Source of the DNA: CAYRIY01 sp964424335
GTDB taxonomy: Bacteria > Bacillota > Limnochordia > DTU080 > RSA5
NCBI GenBank assembly: GCA_964424335.1
Contig: CAYRIY010000003.1
Location: 1-64,000 of the forward strand
Reading direction: 5' to 3'
DNA: 64,000 nucleotides
Shown here: one piece after another, positions 33,980 through 43,436 of the stretch
Position numbering within the stretch: position 1 is the first letter of the stretch
Layout: each line of letters starts with the position of its first letter
Made by a program: the position numbers and the translations under genes
Notes under the pieces: model-generated
The model's database searches: none
Told to the model about the DNA's origin: nothing
What the model saw: only the letters and a program-made list of their open reading frames with translations

Positions 33980-33980
33980 C

Positions 33981-35069
33981 GTGAGCGGACGGCAGATCGA
34001 TGTGAATTTGGGCGACCGGTCGTATCCGGTCATCATCGGGTCGGGGCTTTTGGAGCGCACCGGAATGTACGCCCGGGAGCAGGGCCTCCGGGGCAACGCG
34101 CTCTTGATCGCAAGCGAATCGGTGGGCGCTTTGTACGCCGGCGTGACGTTAAAAAGCCTAAATGACGCGGGTTATTCGGTTCACTACGCCGTCATCCCCG
34201 ACGGCGAAGAGCACAAGTCGCTCGAAACTGTCGATCGCCTATACGATGCGTGCGTCGACGCCCGGCTCGACCGCGGCTCGTTTATCGTGGCGCTTGGCGG
34301 TGGCGTGGTCGGCGATGTATCCGGCTTCGTTGCGGCAACCTACATGAGGGGAATCCCCTTTGTCCAGATCCCCACGACGCTCCTCGCCCAAGTAGACGCG
34401 AGCGTCGGCGGGAAGACGGCGATCAATCGACCGGCGGCTAAAAACCTGGTCGGAGCCTTTCACCAGCCTCGCCTCGTCCTGGCGGACGTCGCAACGCTGG
34501 TTAGCCTGCCAAGGCGGGAGTTCATCTCCGGGCTCTCCGAAGTCGTAAAGCACGGCCTGATCGCGGACAAGGATCTCTTTGAGTATTGCGAAGCGAACGC
34601 GCCCGCTCTGCTTGGCCTCGAGCGCGAGCCCTTGGAGCACGTCATTTTTCGCTCCGTCGAGATCAAAGCGGCGGTTGTGGAGCAAGATGAGCGGGAAGGC
34701 GGACTGCGCGCCGTGCTCAATTATGGACACACGGTCGGCCATGCGATCGAACAAGCCGCCAAGTACGGCGCCTATACCCACGGAGAAGCCGTGGCGATCG
34801 GGATGGCGGTCGAGGGTCGCATGAGCGTTGCCAGGGACATGCTCTCCGAAGGGGATTGGCAACGGATGGTCGACCTCTTTGCGAGGCTCGGTTTGCCGAC
34901 CCGGAGTCCTGGGCTCAACTTTGCGGACTTGGTCGACGCGATGAGGAAGGATAAAAAGACAGATGGCGGCAGGCTGCGCTTTGCCCTCCTAGAAGGCTTG
35001 GGCGGCGTAGCGATCGTCTCCGACGCGACGCTCGACGAAGTGGAGCGCGCCTACCGAGCGGTCGCCTAG
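33981..35069 (+). CDS. aroB: 3-dehydroquinate synthase
   Basis: AroB (362 residues) converts DAHP to 3-dehydroquinate. NAD and metal site motifs are GGGVVGDVSGFVAATYMRGI, PTTLLAQVDASVGGKTAIN and the HGEAVAIGM histidine. I chose GTG at 33981, just after the aroK stop, because the protein then begins with the family strand QIDVNLGDRSYPVIIGSG; ATG at 33948 inside aroK is possible. Confidence 0.95.
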   Translation: MSGRQIDVNLGDRSYPVIIGSGLLERTGMYAREQGLRGNALLIASESVGALYAGVTLKSLNDAGYSVHYAVIPDGEEHKSLETVDRLYDACVDARLDRGSFIVALGGGVVGDVSGFVAATYMRGIPFVQIPTTLLAQVDASVGGKTAINRPAAKNLVGAFHQPRLVLADVATLVSLPRREFISGLSEVVKHGLIADKDLFEYCEANAPALLGLEREPLEHVIFRSVEIKAAVVEQDEREGGLRAVLNYGHTVGHAIEQAAKYGAYTHGEAVAIGMAVEGRMSVARDMLSEGDWQRMVDLFARLGLPTRSPGLNFADLVDAMRKDKKTDGGRLRFALLEGLGGVAIVSDATLDEVERAYRAVA

Positions 35070-35117
35070 GATCATGCGGACCCGCGGTCAAAACACTTGC
35101 TTGGAGGCGATTTCGGC

Positions 35118-35561
35118 GTGAGAGTGCTCGTAATTCACGGACCTAACTTGAATATGCTTGGCGAACGAGAAACCGGCATATACGGTACCGTCACGCTCGA
35201 TGAAATCAATCGCCGCATCGAGGAGCGAGCCGAGGAGCTTGGGGCTGAGGTGGAGTTTTTCCAGACCAACCACGAAGGCGACGCGCTCGACAAGCTCGCG
35301 ACGGCGCGGCGGGAGTTCTCCGGGGTGCTGATCAACCCGGCTGCATGGACCCATACGAGCGTGGCCCTTCGTGACGCGATTGCCGCAACCGGGCTCCCGG
35401 CGGTCGAGGTGCACCTCTCCAACGTGTACAAGCGGGAGCCCTTTCGACATGTTTCGTACACTGCGCCCGTCTGTTTGGGCCAGGTGGCAGGTTTTGGTCC
35501 GGACAGTTACCTATTGGGCCTTGATGGGCTCATTCGCCACCTGCGCCGCCAACGCGCATGA
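35118..35561 (+). CDS. aroQ: Type II 3-dehydroquinate dehydratase
   Basis: This 147-residue enzyme dehydrates 3-dehydroquinate to 3-dehydroshikimate. Type II signatures are VIHGPNLNMLGERE near the start with the flexible-loop Arg and Tyr (TGIYG), INPAAWTHTSVALRDA and EVHLSNVYKREPFRHVS with the catalytic His. The GTG at 35118 has TTGGAGGCG about 10 nt upstream. Confidence 0.96.
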   Translation: MRVLVIHGPNLNMLGERETGIYGTVTLDEINRRIEERAEELGAEVEFFQTNHEGDALDKLATARREFSGVLINPAAWTHTSVALRDAIAATGLPAVEVHLSNVYKREPFRHVSYTAPVCLGQVAGFGPDSYLLGLDGLIRHLRRQRA

Positions 35562-35589
35562 GGCCGACTTCACGGATGAGGGTGATCAC

Positions 35590-36654
35590 TTGACGGAGCG
35601 AATCGAGCGACTGAGAGAGCGTTTGAAAAAAGAGTCCGTGGACGCGCTGTTTTTAAGCAGCCCGAGCAACCGCCGGTACCTGACGGGATTTACCGGGTCG
35701 ACCGGAGTCGTCGTCGTGAGCCAAGAGACGGTTTACATGATTACCGACTTCCGGTACTTCGACCAGGTGAGTGCCGAATCTCCCCACGTTGAACTCGTAA
35801 AGAGCAAAAACCTCCTCGAAGACTTCGTCACGCTCATCAAAGAGCGCAAGGAGCTTCGACGCATTGCATTCGAAGCCGAGCACCTCACGGTCAACACGTA
35901 CCGCGCCATCGAGGAGAAGCTGCCGCAGCACGCGCTCACGCCTGCGGTCGGGTGGGTGGAAGACCTGCGCACCGTCAAAGAGCCGAGCGAAATTGCGGCC
36001 ATCGAGCGCGCTGTGGCGGTCGCGGACCGCGCCTTCACGTATATTCTCGACCGTTTGAAAGGCCGCACCGAGCGGGAGATCGCGCTCGACCTCGAGTTTT
36101 TCATGCGAAATGAGGGCGCCGAGCGCCTCGCATTCCAATCGATCGTGGCGTCCGGGCCCAACGGAGCGCTCCCGCACGCCGTTCCTACGGACCGGGTGGT
36201 GGCAGAAGGGGACTTCGTCACCCTCGACTTTGGCTGCGTCGTCGACGGTTATTGCTCCGACATGACCCGTACGGTCGCCGTAGGCAAGGCGGACGACCGC
36301 CAGCGAGAGATTTACGATCTCGTACTGGAAGCACAAGAAGCCGGAGTGAAGGCGGTTCGAGCGGGGCTGACGGGCAAGGAAGTGGATGCGGCCGCCCGAA
36401 GCATCATCGAGGCTCGTGGGCACGGCGATCACTTCGGCCACGGCCTTGGACACGGAGTCGGGCTCGATATCCACGAAGCGCCCAGACTGGCGCCCAAGGT
36501 CGAATCCGTGCTCGAACCTGCAATGGTGACGAGCGTCGAGCCGGGCATTTACCTATCCGGTTGGGGCGGCGTCCGCATCGAAGACCTGGTCGTCGTCACG
36601 CAGGAGGGCCGGCGGGTCTTGACCCAATCCCCAAAGAGCCTGATTGAGGTATAA
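35590..36654 (+). CDS. M24 family Xaa-Pro peptidase (YqhT-like)
   Basis: The 354-residue protein has a creatinase-like N-terminal domain and a pita-bread catalytic domain. Metal ligands lie in LDFGCVVDGYCSDMTRT (two Asp), HFGHGLGHGVGLDIHE (His), SVEPGIYL (Glu) and GVRIEDLV (Glu). It lies between aroQ and efp, as YqhT does in B. subtilis. The TTG at 35590 follows GAGGGTGAT; the frame continues upstream over aroQ in another reading frame without homology. Confidence 0.93.
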   Translation: MTERIERLRERLKKESVDALFLSSPSNRRYLTGFTGSTGVVVVSQETVYMITDFRYFDQVSAESPHVELVKSKNLLEDFVTLIKERKELRRIAFEAEHLTVNTYRAIEEKLPQHALTPAVGWVEDLRTVKEPSEIAAIERAVAVADRAFTYILDRLKGRTEREIALDLEFFMRNEGAERLAFQSIVASGPNGALPHAVPTDRVVAEGDFVTLDFGCVVDGYCSDMTRTVAVGKADDRQREIYDLVLEAQEAGVKAVRAGLTGKEVDAAARSIIEARGHGDHFGHGLGHGVGLDIHEAPRLAPKVESVLEPAMVTSVEPGIYLSGWGGVRIEDLVVVTQEGRRVLTQSPKSLIEV

Positions 36655-36671
36655 GAAAGGAAGATTCGCAC

Positions 36672-37229
36672 GTGATATCCGTAAATGATTTAAGGACGGG
36701 GCTGACCATCGAGTTCGAAGGAACCCTCTATTCGGTGGTCGAGTTCATGCACGTAAAGCCTGGGAAGGGAGCGGCGTTCGTCAGGACCAAACTGAAAAAC
36801 CTCGAGACTGGCGCCGTGCTCGAGCGAAACTTCCGCGCCGGCGAGCGCGTGAACCGGGCGCACATCGAAAACAAGGAGATGCAGTACCTTTACAATACAG
36901 GGGACGAGTACTTCTTCATGGACGAGCGAACCTACGAACAGGTCGCGCTCGGCAAGGATCTCCTGGATGACGCCGTCCTGTTTTTAAAGGACAACATGAC
37001 GATCTCCGTACAGTTTTATCAGGGGCGGGCAATCGGCGTCGAACTGCCCACCTTTGTCGAGCTCACCGTGACCCAGACAGATCCTGGGTTCAAGGGCGAC
37101 ACGGCCACGGGCGGCTCCAAACCGGCCACGCTCGAGACGGGCCTTGTCGTACAGGTGCCGCTCTTTGTCGATCAGGGCGAAGTGATCAGAGTCGACACCC
37201 GCACCAAGGAGTACCTCTCAAGAGCTTAG
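36672..37229 (+). CDS. efp: Elongation factor P
   Basis: EF-P (185 residues) relieves ribosome stalling at polyproline. The N-terminal KOW domain has PGKGAAFVRTK with Lys32 at the tip, the position modified in many bacteria, followed by two OB domains. The GTG at 36672 has AGAAAGGAAG upstream and follows the peptidase by 17 nt. Nothing indicates which modification is used. Confidence 0.97.
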   Translation: MISVNDLRTGLTIEFEGTLYSVVEFMHVKPGKGAAFVRTKLKNLETGAVLERNFRAGERVNRAHIENKEMQYLYNTGDEYFFMDERTYEQVALGKDLLDDAVLFLKDNMTISVQFYQGRAIGVELPTFVELTVTQTDPGFKGDTATGGSKPATLETGLVVQVPLFVDQGEVIRVDTRTKEYLSRA

Positions 37230-37360
37230 CGCATACTAGGCCCGCATGGGAACGGACGAAACGCTCGGGCCCAGCTCGCCGGGGCATTGGCCGCATGACT
37301 AGCGTGCCATGCCTTGCCGGCCCTGGCCCTGAGCGTTTGGCCAATCGGAGGGGAACGCCA

Positions 37361-37876
37361 TTGGAGGTACGCGAACGCATCGCCTACATCCGGGGCCTCT
37401 TGGAGGGCTCGGACGACTTGCGGGCTGACCAGAAGGCGCACAATCTATGGGAGAATGTTTTGGAAGTGTGTGACAAATTGGCAGAATCCGTCGTTGAACT
37501 GCAAAACGAACAAGACGACCTCGAAGAGTACGTATACGGGATCGACACCGATTTGTGCGACCTCGAGGACGCGGTATACGGGTTCAGCGACCAAGAAGAC
37601 GAGAGCGGCGGCGATGACGCCGCGCAGGCGACGGAGCTCGAGGAAGATCTCGATGAGGACGACATGGTCCGGGCCGAGTGTCCGCGCTGCGGCGAAGAGG
37701 TCTTTTTCGAGGAGTCCTTCCTTTATGACGATGACGTCGAGATCTCTTGCCCCGACTGCGGCGAGGTGCTTTATAGGAGCAACGATGTGATCGTCGACGA
37801 AAACGGTCATTACCCGGACTATCCGGACGGGGAAGTGTACGCCGTCGGCCCGGAGGGCGAACGCCCGTCGCCTTGA
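37361..37876 (+). CDS. CD1247-type N-terminal domain protein with zinc ribbon
   Basis: The 171-residue protein begins with a helical domain (VRERIAYIRGLLEGSDDL, then a long acidic coiled coil to about residue 100) and ends with a zinc ribbon (CPRCGEE at about 105 and CPDCGEVLY at about 132). It matches the CD1247-type domain found between efp and spoIIIAA in clostridia and Bacillota; function unknown. The TTG at 37361 has TCGGAGGGGA upstream. The 131-nt gap after efp holds no further gene. Confidence 0.75.
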   Translation: MEVRERIAYIRGLLEGSDDLRADQKAHNLWENVLEVCDKLAESVVELQNEQDDLEEYVYGIDTDLCDLEDAVYGFSDQEDESGGDDAAQATELEEDLDEDDMVRAECPRCGEEVFFEESFLYDDDVEISCPDCGEVLYRSNDVIVDENGHYPDYPDGEVYAVGPEGERPSP

Positions 37877-37902
37877 TGAGTCAGGTTAAAATGCGCATTC
37901 GG

Positions 37903-37931
37903 TCATAACAGCGCCGGCTTGTACATAGGTT
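37903..37931 (+). promoter_or_regulatory. Sigma-E-like promoter of the spoIIIA operon
   Basis: TCATAAC at 37903-37909 and CATAGGTT at 37924-37931 are 14 nt apart. They fit the sigma-E pattern (KMATATT, 14-15 nt, CATACAHT) at most positions. In B. subtilis spoIIIA is transcribed by sigma-E in the mother cell. Confidence 0.55.
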
Positions 37932-37955
37932 GTCGTGAACGTGGAGGGACGACCT

Positions 37956-38933
37956 ATGTCAACACTCATGGCCACCCAAGTGGCCGACCGCCGGCTTGCT
38001 CACGTATTGTCTATCCTTCCTCCTTGGGTTGAGGAGGCGCTTTCGTCGCTCGATCCCCGTGAGCGGTCCGAGGTCGAAGAGATTCGCATCTCTCAAGGCC
38101 AACCGCTCACGGTGACGCTCTCGGGCGGCGATCGGTTCATCTCGCCCAAGGCGCATGCCCACGCTCAGAGCCAAGACTTCCGCATCGAGAAGCATCATGT
38201 CGATTCAGTTTTGGACGCGATCACTCAGTCTTCCGTTTACGCCTTGGAAGAGGCGATGAAGGAGGGCTACCTGTCGCTGCCGGGCGGACACCGTGTCGGG
38301 ATCTCCGGTAGGCCTAGGCTTGACCGCGGCGAGGTGGTCGGGTTTAGCTGCATCACGGGTTTCAACGTAAGGATCAACCGGCCCGTCCACGGAGCGAGCC
38401 GTCTTGTCTTGCCTTCCCTCATGCGCCCCGGCGGCACAATCTACTCTACATTGATCATCTCTCCCCCCGGCTGCGGCAAGACAACCCTCTTGCGCGATCT
38501 TGTGCGAACGCTCAGCGAGGGGGCGAGCGAGCTTGGCCTTCGCCCTCACAGGATCGGTGTGGCCGACGAGCGCTCGGAGATTGCCGGGTCGCACCTGGGC
38601 GTTCCCCAAAACGACCTCGGTCCCCGCACCGATGTGATCGATGCTTGTCCAAAGCGTATCAGTATGTCCATGTTGATTCGGTCGATGCGTCCGGACGTGG
38701 TGGCAACGGACGAGATCGGGCACCCCGATGACGTGCGGGCCGTGTCCGACGCTCGCAGCGCCGGTGTCGTCCTGCTTGTCACGGCGCACGGGGAGACGCT
38801 CAAGGATCTGACGGCCCGAGCGTCCCTTAGGCCGCTGCTCAAAGGGAGCTATTTTGGCCGCATCGTGATCCTTAGCCGCAGGAAAGGGCCGGGAACGGTG
38901 GAGCGTGTCATCAAGGGGAGGGAGGAGCTATGA
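37956..38933 (+). CDS. spoIIIAA: Stage III sporulation protein AA (secretion-type ATPase)
   Basis: SpoIIIAA (325 residues) is the ATPase of the SpoIIIA-SpoIIQ channel linking mother cell and forespore. It has Walker A PPGCGKTTLL (about residue 173), Walker B VVATDEIG and the GVADERSEIAG block. The ATG at 37956 has GTGGAGGGAC upstream; a GTG at 37935 is in frame but lies before that site. It is first of eight genes, and spoIIIAB overlaps it by 4 nt. Confidence 0.95.
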   Translation: MSTLMATQVADRRLAHVLSILPPWVEEALSSLDPRERSEVEEIRISQGQPLTVTLSGGDRFISPKAHAHAQSQDFRIEKHHVDSVLDAITQSSVYALEEAMKEGYLSLPGGHRVGISGRPRLDRGEVVGFSCITGFNVRINRPVHGASRLVLPSLMRPGGTIYSTLIISPPGCGKTTLLRDLVRTLSEGASELGLRPHRIGVADERSEIAGSHLGVPQNDLGPRTDVIDACPKRISMSMLIRSMRPDVVATDEIGHPDDVRAVSDARSAGVVLLVTAHGETLKDLTARASLRPLLKGSYFGRIVILSRRKGPGTVERVIKGREEL

Positions 38934-39436
38934 AGGCGATCGGAGCCGCTTTGGTCGTCGCCGGAGCGGCTTTGCTCGGGCATTTGGCCGCAAGCGAGCG
39001 GGAGCGGCGGGTCCGGGAGCTGGATGGCCTGCTTTACGGCCTCAATCTTCTTGAAACAGAGGTGGTATATGGTCTAACCATGCTCCCAATCGCACTCGAA
39101 CGAGCGGCCCAAGGAGGATCGGGCGCAGGCGCTCTGTTTTCGACAGCGGCGCGAGAGCTGCGCAAGGGGAGCGGCGCGGCCAAGGCGTGGGTCGCCGGAA
39201 TACGCGCGCTCGAGCGCCGCTCGGCTCTGAAGGAAGGAGACATGATGCCGCTTCTTTACTTGGGTGGAACGATCGGCCTCTCATCGGCGCAAGATCAAAG
39301 CCGCCACCTGCAACTGGCGCGGCGTCAGATCGAGGCGCGCCTCGAAGCGGAGCGAAGGCGCTTGCCTCAGGTCGCTCGGCTCGTCAGGGCGCTCGGCCTT
39401 TGCGGCGGCCTCGCAGCCGCACTCATGCTTGTTTGA
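38930..39436 (+). CDS. spoIIIAB: Stage III sporulation protein AB
   Basis: The 168-residue protein has an N-terminal membrane anchor, a helical domain with LLYGLNLLETEVVYGLTMLPIAL and a C-terminal membrane segment, the architecture of SpoIIIAB (a GspF-like protein). Its ATG overlaps the spoIIIAA stop by 4 nt and follows GGGAGGGAGG. Confidence 0.93.
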   Translation: MKAIGAALVVAGAALLGHLAASERERRVRELDGLLYGLNLLETEVVYGLTMLPIALERAAQGGSGAGALFSTAARELRKGSGAAKAWVAGIRALERRSALKEGDMMPLLYLGGTIGLSSAQDQSRHLQLARRQIEARLEAERRRLPQVARLVRALGLCGGLAAALMLV

Positions 39437-39511
39437 ATTGTGAGGTAATGAAGATGTACGCCCGGAAAGGCCGGAAAAATCGCGTTGACTCGCTATAGGA
39501 GGCTGGCGCCC

Positions 39512-39712
39512 TTGGACATCAGCATGGTTTACCGCATCGCAGGCCTTGGGATCATCATTGCCATCCTGAACATCGTCCTTGCACAAGCAGGCCGTCAGGA
39601 GCAGGCGCAGATGCTCAGCCTTGCCGGCGTGATCATCGTGTTGGTTTGGATCGTTCAGATGATCAGCAACTTGTTTGCAAACGTGGAGACGGTCTTTCAA
39701 CTTTGGCACTGA
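39512..39712 (+). CDS. spoIIIAC: Stage III sporulation protein AC
   Basis: This 66-residue protein consists of two membrane segments joined by GRQEQAQML, as in SpoIIIAC. The TTG at 39512 has TAGGAGGC 9 nt upstream and gives the usual length; a longer reading from 39485 would put that ribosome site inside the gene. Confidence 0.92.
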   Translation: MDISMVYRIAGLGIIIAILNIVLAQAGRQEQAQMLSLAGVIIVLVWIVQMISNLFANVETVFQLWH

Positions 39713-39727
39713 TAGGGGCGAAGAGGC

Positions 39728-40120
39728 TTGACGGATGTGATGCGCGTCGTCGGGCTCGGAATCGTCGTAAGCGTCCTTCTTACCGTGATTCGAAAGGATA
39801 TTCCGCCGATTGGCGCGCAAGTTGCGGCGGCGTTCGTCGTGACGGCGCTCTTGATGTTGATGGAGCCGTTGGCTGGGGTCGTACGAGCTTTTGCGGAGCT
39901 CGCCTCAGGCGCGGGGGTGCGCACCGTCTACCTCGCTTTAGTCCTGAAGGCGGTGGCAATCGCCTTTATCACGTCGGTCGGCGCGGAACTGAGCCGCGAC
40001 GCCGGGGAAGCGGCGATTGGATCGGTTGTGGAGCTGACGGGCAAGGTGTTCATTTTGCTCCTTGCAGTTCCGGTGATCGCCGCAATCCTTGATGCCCTGG
40101 TGAGCCTGCTGCCGGGGTGA
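39728..40120 (+). CDS. spoIIIAD: Stage III sporulation protein AD
   Basis: The 130-residue, almost wholly hydrophobic protein matches SpoIIIAD, which pairs with SpoIIIAC in the channel base. The TTG at 39728 has GGGGCGAAGAGG upstream. A duplicated CTGCCGGGGTGAA/CTACCGGGGTGAA occurs around its stop (40112-40142). Confidence 0.92.
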   Translation: MTDVMRVVGLGIVVSVLLTVIRKDIPPIGAQVAAAFVVTALLMLMEPLAGVVRAFAELASGAGVRTVYLALVLKAVAIAFITSVGAELSRDAGEAAIGSVVELTGKVFILLLAVPVIAAILDALVSLLPG

Positions 40121-40167
40121 AGAGCTCGCTACCGGGGTGAAAATCGAAGAACGGAAGGGAGGGCTGT

Positions 40168-41403
40168 ATGTCCTTGGATACTCGACGGCGTGTGATCATC
40201 CGAGCCGCGGCTCGGGCCTTTCTCATCGGAAGCGTCATTTTGGCGGTCGCCTTAGGCAGTCTGCCAGGAGCTCTGGCGCAGACCGGATTTGACCGTCTAC
40301 ACCAGTCCCAGACGCCCCTCACGCCCGAGGAGATCGTCTCAAGCCAGATCGAGCAGCTCTCCCTGGAAGACCTCGACTCCTTTGTCAGGGCGCTCGATCC
40401 GAACGTCCGCGAGGCGCTCCCGCCGCTTGATTTGAAGCGGATGATCTTTGAAGGGGAGGGTGTCGAGTGGGGAGCATTGGGCGCTCGCATCGCCCGCGTC
40501 TTTCTGGATGAGGTCTCACTCAACCTGAGCCTCCTTGGTCAACTCATCGTACTCGGGGTTTTTTGCGCCCTCCTAAAAACGATCGCGTCCAGCACCAGGA
40601 GTTCGGAAGTCGCGGGCGTGGCAGTCCTTGTCTCGCTCTTGGCATTGCTTTACCTTGCGCTTTCGGCCTTTCGTTCGGTGGTCGCCACGGCGTCGGACAC
40701 CCTGGATCAAATGGTAGGCTTCATGCTCGCCCTCTTGCCGGTTCTGTCGACGATGTTGGCGGCAGTCGGCGCAGTCTCGACGGCGGCGATCTTTCACCCG
40801 CTCCTATATGCGACGGTCACCGGGATCGCCGCGCTCGTGCAAAACGTGCTTTTTCCCCTGGTTTACATATCTGCGGCGCTTGCCGTGATCGGCAGTTTGT
40901 CCAAAGAGTTTCCAGTAAAGCAGTTTTCAGGCCTCTTGCGCTCGGGCACGGTGCTCATTCTGGGATTCGCCTTCGTCGCGTTCTTTGCGGTCGTACAAGC
41001 CCGAGGCGCGATCGCGCCGATCGCGGACGGCCTTGCGATGCGTACGGCCAAGTTGCTCACGGGCGCGTTTATTCCGGTGGTCGGTGGTCGCATCGCCGAC
41101 GCGCTCGACGTGATCGTCGGCGGCTCCGTCTTGATCAAAAATGCGATCGGTGTATTTGGGATGGGCGCCATCGTCGTGATCACGGCGTTTCCGATCGCCA
41201 AGATTTTCTCGATTTTGACCATTTTCCGCCTTGCAACGGCTTTGGTCGAACCGATCGCAGACGAGCGGCTCGTGCAGGCGATGGCGGGCCTCTCGGGTAG
41301 TCTGACGTTGCTCCTTGCAGGCATGATCACTGCGGCGCTCATGTTTTTCGTCGGGATCACCGTCGTCGTGGGGGTAGGGAACGCGACGGCGTTCATTCGC
41401 TAA
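40168..41403 (+). CDS. spoIIIAE: Stage III sporulation protein AE
   Basis: SpoIIIAE (411 residues) starts with a signal peptide (about residues 11-32, ending ALAQ), has an external domain, and then seven or so membrane segments with TASDTLDQMVGFMLALLPVLSTML and GRIADALDVIVGGSVLIKNAIG in outline. It is the large polytopic member of the SpoIIIA channel. The ATG follows GGAAGGGAGGG. Confidence 0.94.
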   Translation: MSLDTRRRVIIRAAARAFLIGSVILAVALGSLPGALAQTGFDRLHQSQTPLTPEEIVSSQIEQLSLEDLDSFVRALDPNVREALPPLDLKRMIFEGEGVEWGALGARIARVFLDEVSLNLSLLGQLIVLGVFCALLKTIASSTRSSEVAGVAVLVSLLALLYLALSAFRSVVATASDTLDQMVGFMLALLPVLSTMLAAVGAVSTAAIFHPLLYATVTGIAALVQNVLFPLVYISAALAVIGSLSKEFPVKQFSGLLRSGTVLILGFAFVAFFAVVQARGAIAPIADGLAMRTAKLLTGAFIPVVGGRIADALDVIVGGSVLIKNAIGVFGMGAIVVITAFPIAKIFSILTIFRLATALVEPIADERLVQAMAGLSGSLTLLLAGMITAALMFFVGITVVVGVGNATAFIR

Positions 41404-41448
41404 ATCCTCGCACGGGCCACGTGCGTTGGATGGAGGTCAAGATGGGCA

Positions 41449-41970
41449 GTGGGAGCCTTGGCGGACTGGATCGTGCAGCTCGGGTACTTGGTGCTGATTG
41501 CCGGCCTTGTCGAGCTGCTCCTACCGAGCAACTCGGCGCGGGGCGCCGTGCGGCTCGTGGTCGGACTCGTCGTCATCCTCGCGATCGTTGAGCCTGTCGT
41601 GCGGTGGATCGGCGATCCAGGCTCGATCGACCGGCTGTCCCAAAGCGTCATGGTCGAGGACGGCTCACGCTACATCGAAGCCGGCGTTCGCCTCACCGAA
41701 GAGTCGGCCATAGGAGCCTCGGCGGCGTGGGCGCGCAACTTGGAGCGGCAGTTGGCGGCCGTGTCCGCGCTGGTCGCGGGCGTCCGCGATGTCTCGGTTG
41801 AGGTAAAGCTGGACGGCGCCGACGTGACCGGCGTCGAGGTCAATCTCAAGACCGACGAAGGCGCCTGGGAACGGGGCTCTGCGAGCGTCCACAGGCTGAT
41901 CGAGAGCTTTCTGCCCGGGATCGACAAGAGCGCGATCGTGATAAACGGATCGGTAGGTGAGCAAAGGTGA
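41449..41970 (+). CDS. spoIIIAF: Stage III sporulation protein AF
   Basis: The 173-residue protein has two N-terminal membrane segments (about residues 9-26 and 33-52) and an external ring-forming domain resembling the EscJ/PrgK fold of type III secretion. The GTG at 41449 has TGGAGGTC about 10 nt upstream. It overlaps spoIIIAG by 4 nt. Confidence 0.9.
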   Translation: MGALADWIVQLGYLVLIAGLVELLLPSNSARGAVRLVVGLVVILAIVEPVVRWIGDPGSIDRLSQSVMVEDGSRYIEAGVRLTEESAIGASAAWARNLERQLAAVSALVAGVRDVSVEVKLDGADVTGVEVNLKTDEGAWERGSASVHRLIESFLPGIDKSAIVINGSVGEQR

Positions 41971-42626
41971 ACCGTTGGTCGGACACATGGAAAGATTGGT
42001 GGAAGCGCTCGGGATTGTTTGGGGGGGCCCAGGCTGAGAAGGGTGAGGTCCCCGAGCCCCCCCAAGCAAACCCGAGCAGACTTCGGTACCTGGCCATTTT
42101 GATCTTGATCGGCGTAGGCCTCGTTCTGATCAGCAACCCAAGGGGAGCACCGGACGAGGAGCCCGCGGTCGGGTCGCCGGCATTCCCGACGAACGGCGGC
42201 ATCGCCCCCGTGCAATCGAACTACGCCGGGTACGTCGATGAGCTGGAGCGGGAGGTTACGCTCGCCGTCACGCAGATCGCCGGAGTCGGCAACGTGGTGG
42301 TCTTGCTCGTGCCCGCGACCTCGGAGGTCAGCGTATTGGCAGAAGAGGTCACGGAGCGGGAGAGCGAGTCGACCGACGCCGGTGGAGAGGAGGGGAGTAC
42401 GCGCTATGAGCGGAGCGTGACTCGCAGGCCGATCACCGTGACCGGAGATGACGGCAGACGGCAGGATCCTGTTTTACTCTATACCCAAAAGCCCGAGATC
42501 GCCGGCGCTCTCATCGTGGCGGACGGAGCGAGAGATCCTCGGATTCAATACCTCGTCGTGCGGGCGGTTTCGACCGTGCTCGGCATTCCTCCGCACAAAG
42601 TCGAGGTCGTGCCAAAGAAGTCGTAA
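41967..42626 (+). CDS. spoIIIAG: Stage III sporulation protein AG
   Basis: The 219-residue protein has one membrane segment (about residues 46-64) and an external domain with YVDELEREVTLAVTQIAGVG and VPATSEVSV; SpoIIIAG forms a large ring in the intermembrane space. The GTG at 41967 overlaps the spoIIIAF stop by 4 nt. Confidence 0.92.
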   Translation: MNRWSDTWKDWWKRSGLFGGAQAEKGEVPEPPQANPSRLRYLAILILIGVGLVLISNPRGAPDEEPAVGSPAFPTNGGIAPVQSNYAGYVDELEREVTLAVTQIAGVGNVVVLLVPATSEVSVLAEEVTERESESTDAGGEEGSTRYERSVTRRPITVTGDDGRRQDPVLLYTQKPEIAGALIVADGARDPRIQYLVVRAVSTVLGIPPHKVEVVPKKS

Positions 42627-42659
42627 ATCAATCCAAGGCAGGTGGTGGAGGTGTTCATC

Positions 42660-43358
42660 GTGATTGGAAAATCGGTGTGGAAGCGTGGAATCCTCATCAT
42701 CGGACTACTGACCGCGGCAGCCATCTTTTATGTCATGTCGCAGATCCAGGATCCGTCCCGAGAAAGCACGGGAACGCTTGTGTTCAGCAATCAGTTCATG
42801 CCCGGCATCGAACCTGAAAGCACGGCACAGTCGGCGGCTTCCGATCCGATCCAAGCGCCGATCGAGTCCGCGGACGCAAGCAAGCTTGGGGACCTCGAGG
42901 CGATCGCGACGCTTGCTATGACGCCGTCGCCCGAACCGGGCTCCGATGCGCTTTCGGCCTCACTGCTGGTGGCAGCGGAGCCAGAGCCCTTCGCGAGCGT
43001 CGTACGCAGCCCGGGGTTTGACACGTACCGCCTCATGCGTGAACAAAACAGGTCGCGGCAAATCGAAGCGATCCAAGGAATGCTGCAAGCCGATCGCTTG
43101 ACCGATGGCGAGCGTCGCGAGCTTCAAAATCAGCTTCTCCAGATGCTTTCCATGCGTGAACTCGAGGAGCGAGCGGAAGGTCTCTTGGTCGCACGGGGCC
43201 TCTCCGACGTGATCGTGATGCTCGGGCGATCGGGCGCGGAGGTTGTCGTCGCAGACGCTTTGGAGCAGCAAGACGCGGCCCGCATCGGGGATGTCGTCGC
43301 TCGCCTTGCAGGCGTTCCACTCGACGCCATCACGATCGTCGACGGGGCGGGCCTATAG
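42660..43358 (+). CDS. spoIIIAH: Stage III sporulation protein AH
   Basis: SpoIIIAH (232 residues) binds forespore SpoIIQ. It has one N-terminal membrane segment (about residues 10-26), a long low-complexity linker and a C-terminal YscJ-like domain (YRLMREQNRSRQIEAIQ to the end). I chose the GTG at 42660 with GGTGGAGGTG upstream, because the GTG at 42642 precedes that site. It completes a full spoIIIAA-AH operon. Confidence 0.93.
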   Translation: MIGKSVWKRGILIIGLLTAAAIFYVMSQIQDPSRESTGTLVFSNQFMPGIEPESTAQSAASDPIQAPIESADASKLGDLEAIATLAMTPSPEPGSDALSASLLVAAEPEPFASVVRSPGFDTYRLMREQNRSRQIEAIQGMLQADRLTDGERRELQNQLLQMLSMRELEERAEGLLVARGLSDVIVMLGRSGAEVVVADALEQQDAARIGDVVARLAGVPLDAITIVDGAGL

Positions 43359-43436
43359 GTCAAGGGCGCGTTCATTGCTTATATGAGGCGGCCATGACCC
43401 GAAAAAATCGATCTTCGATCTTGGGATCGAAATCCC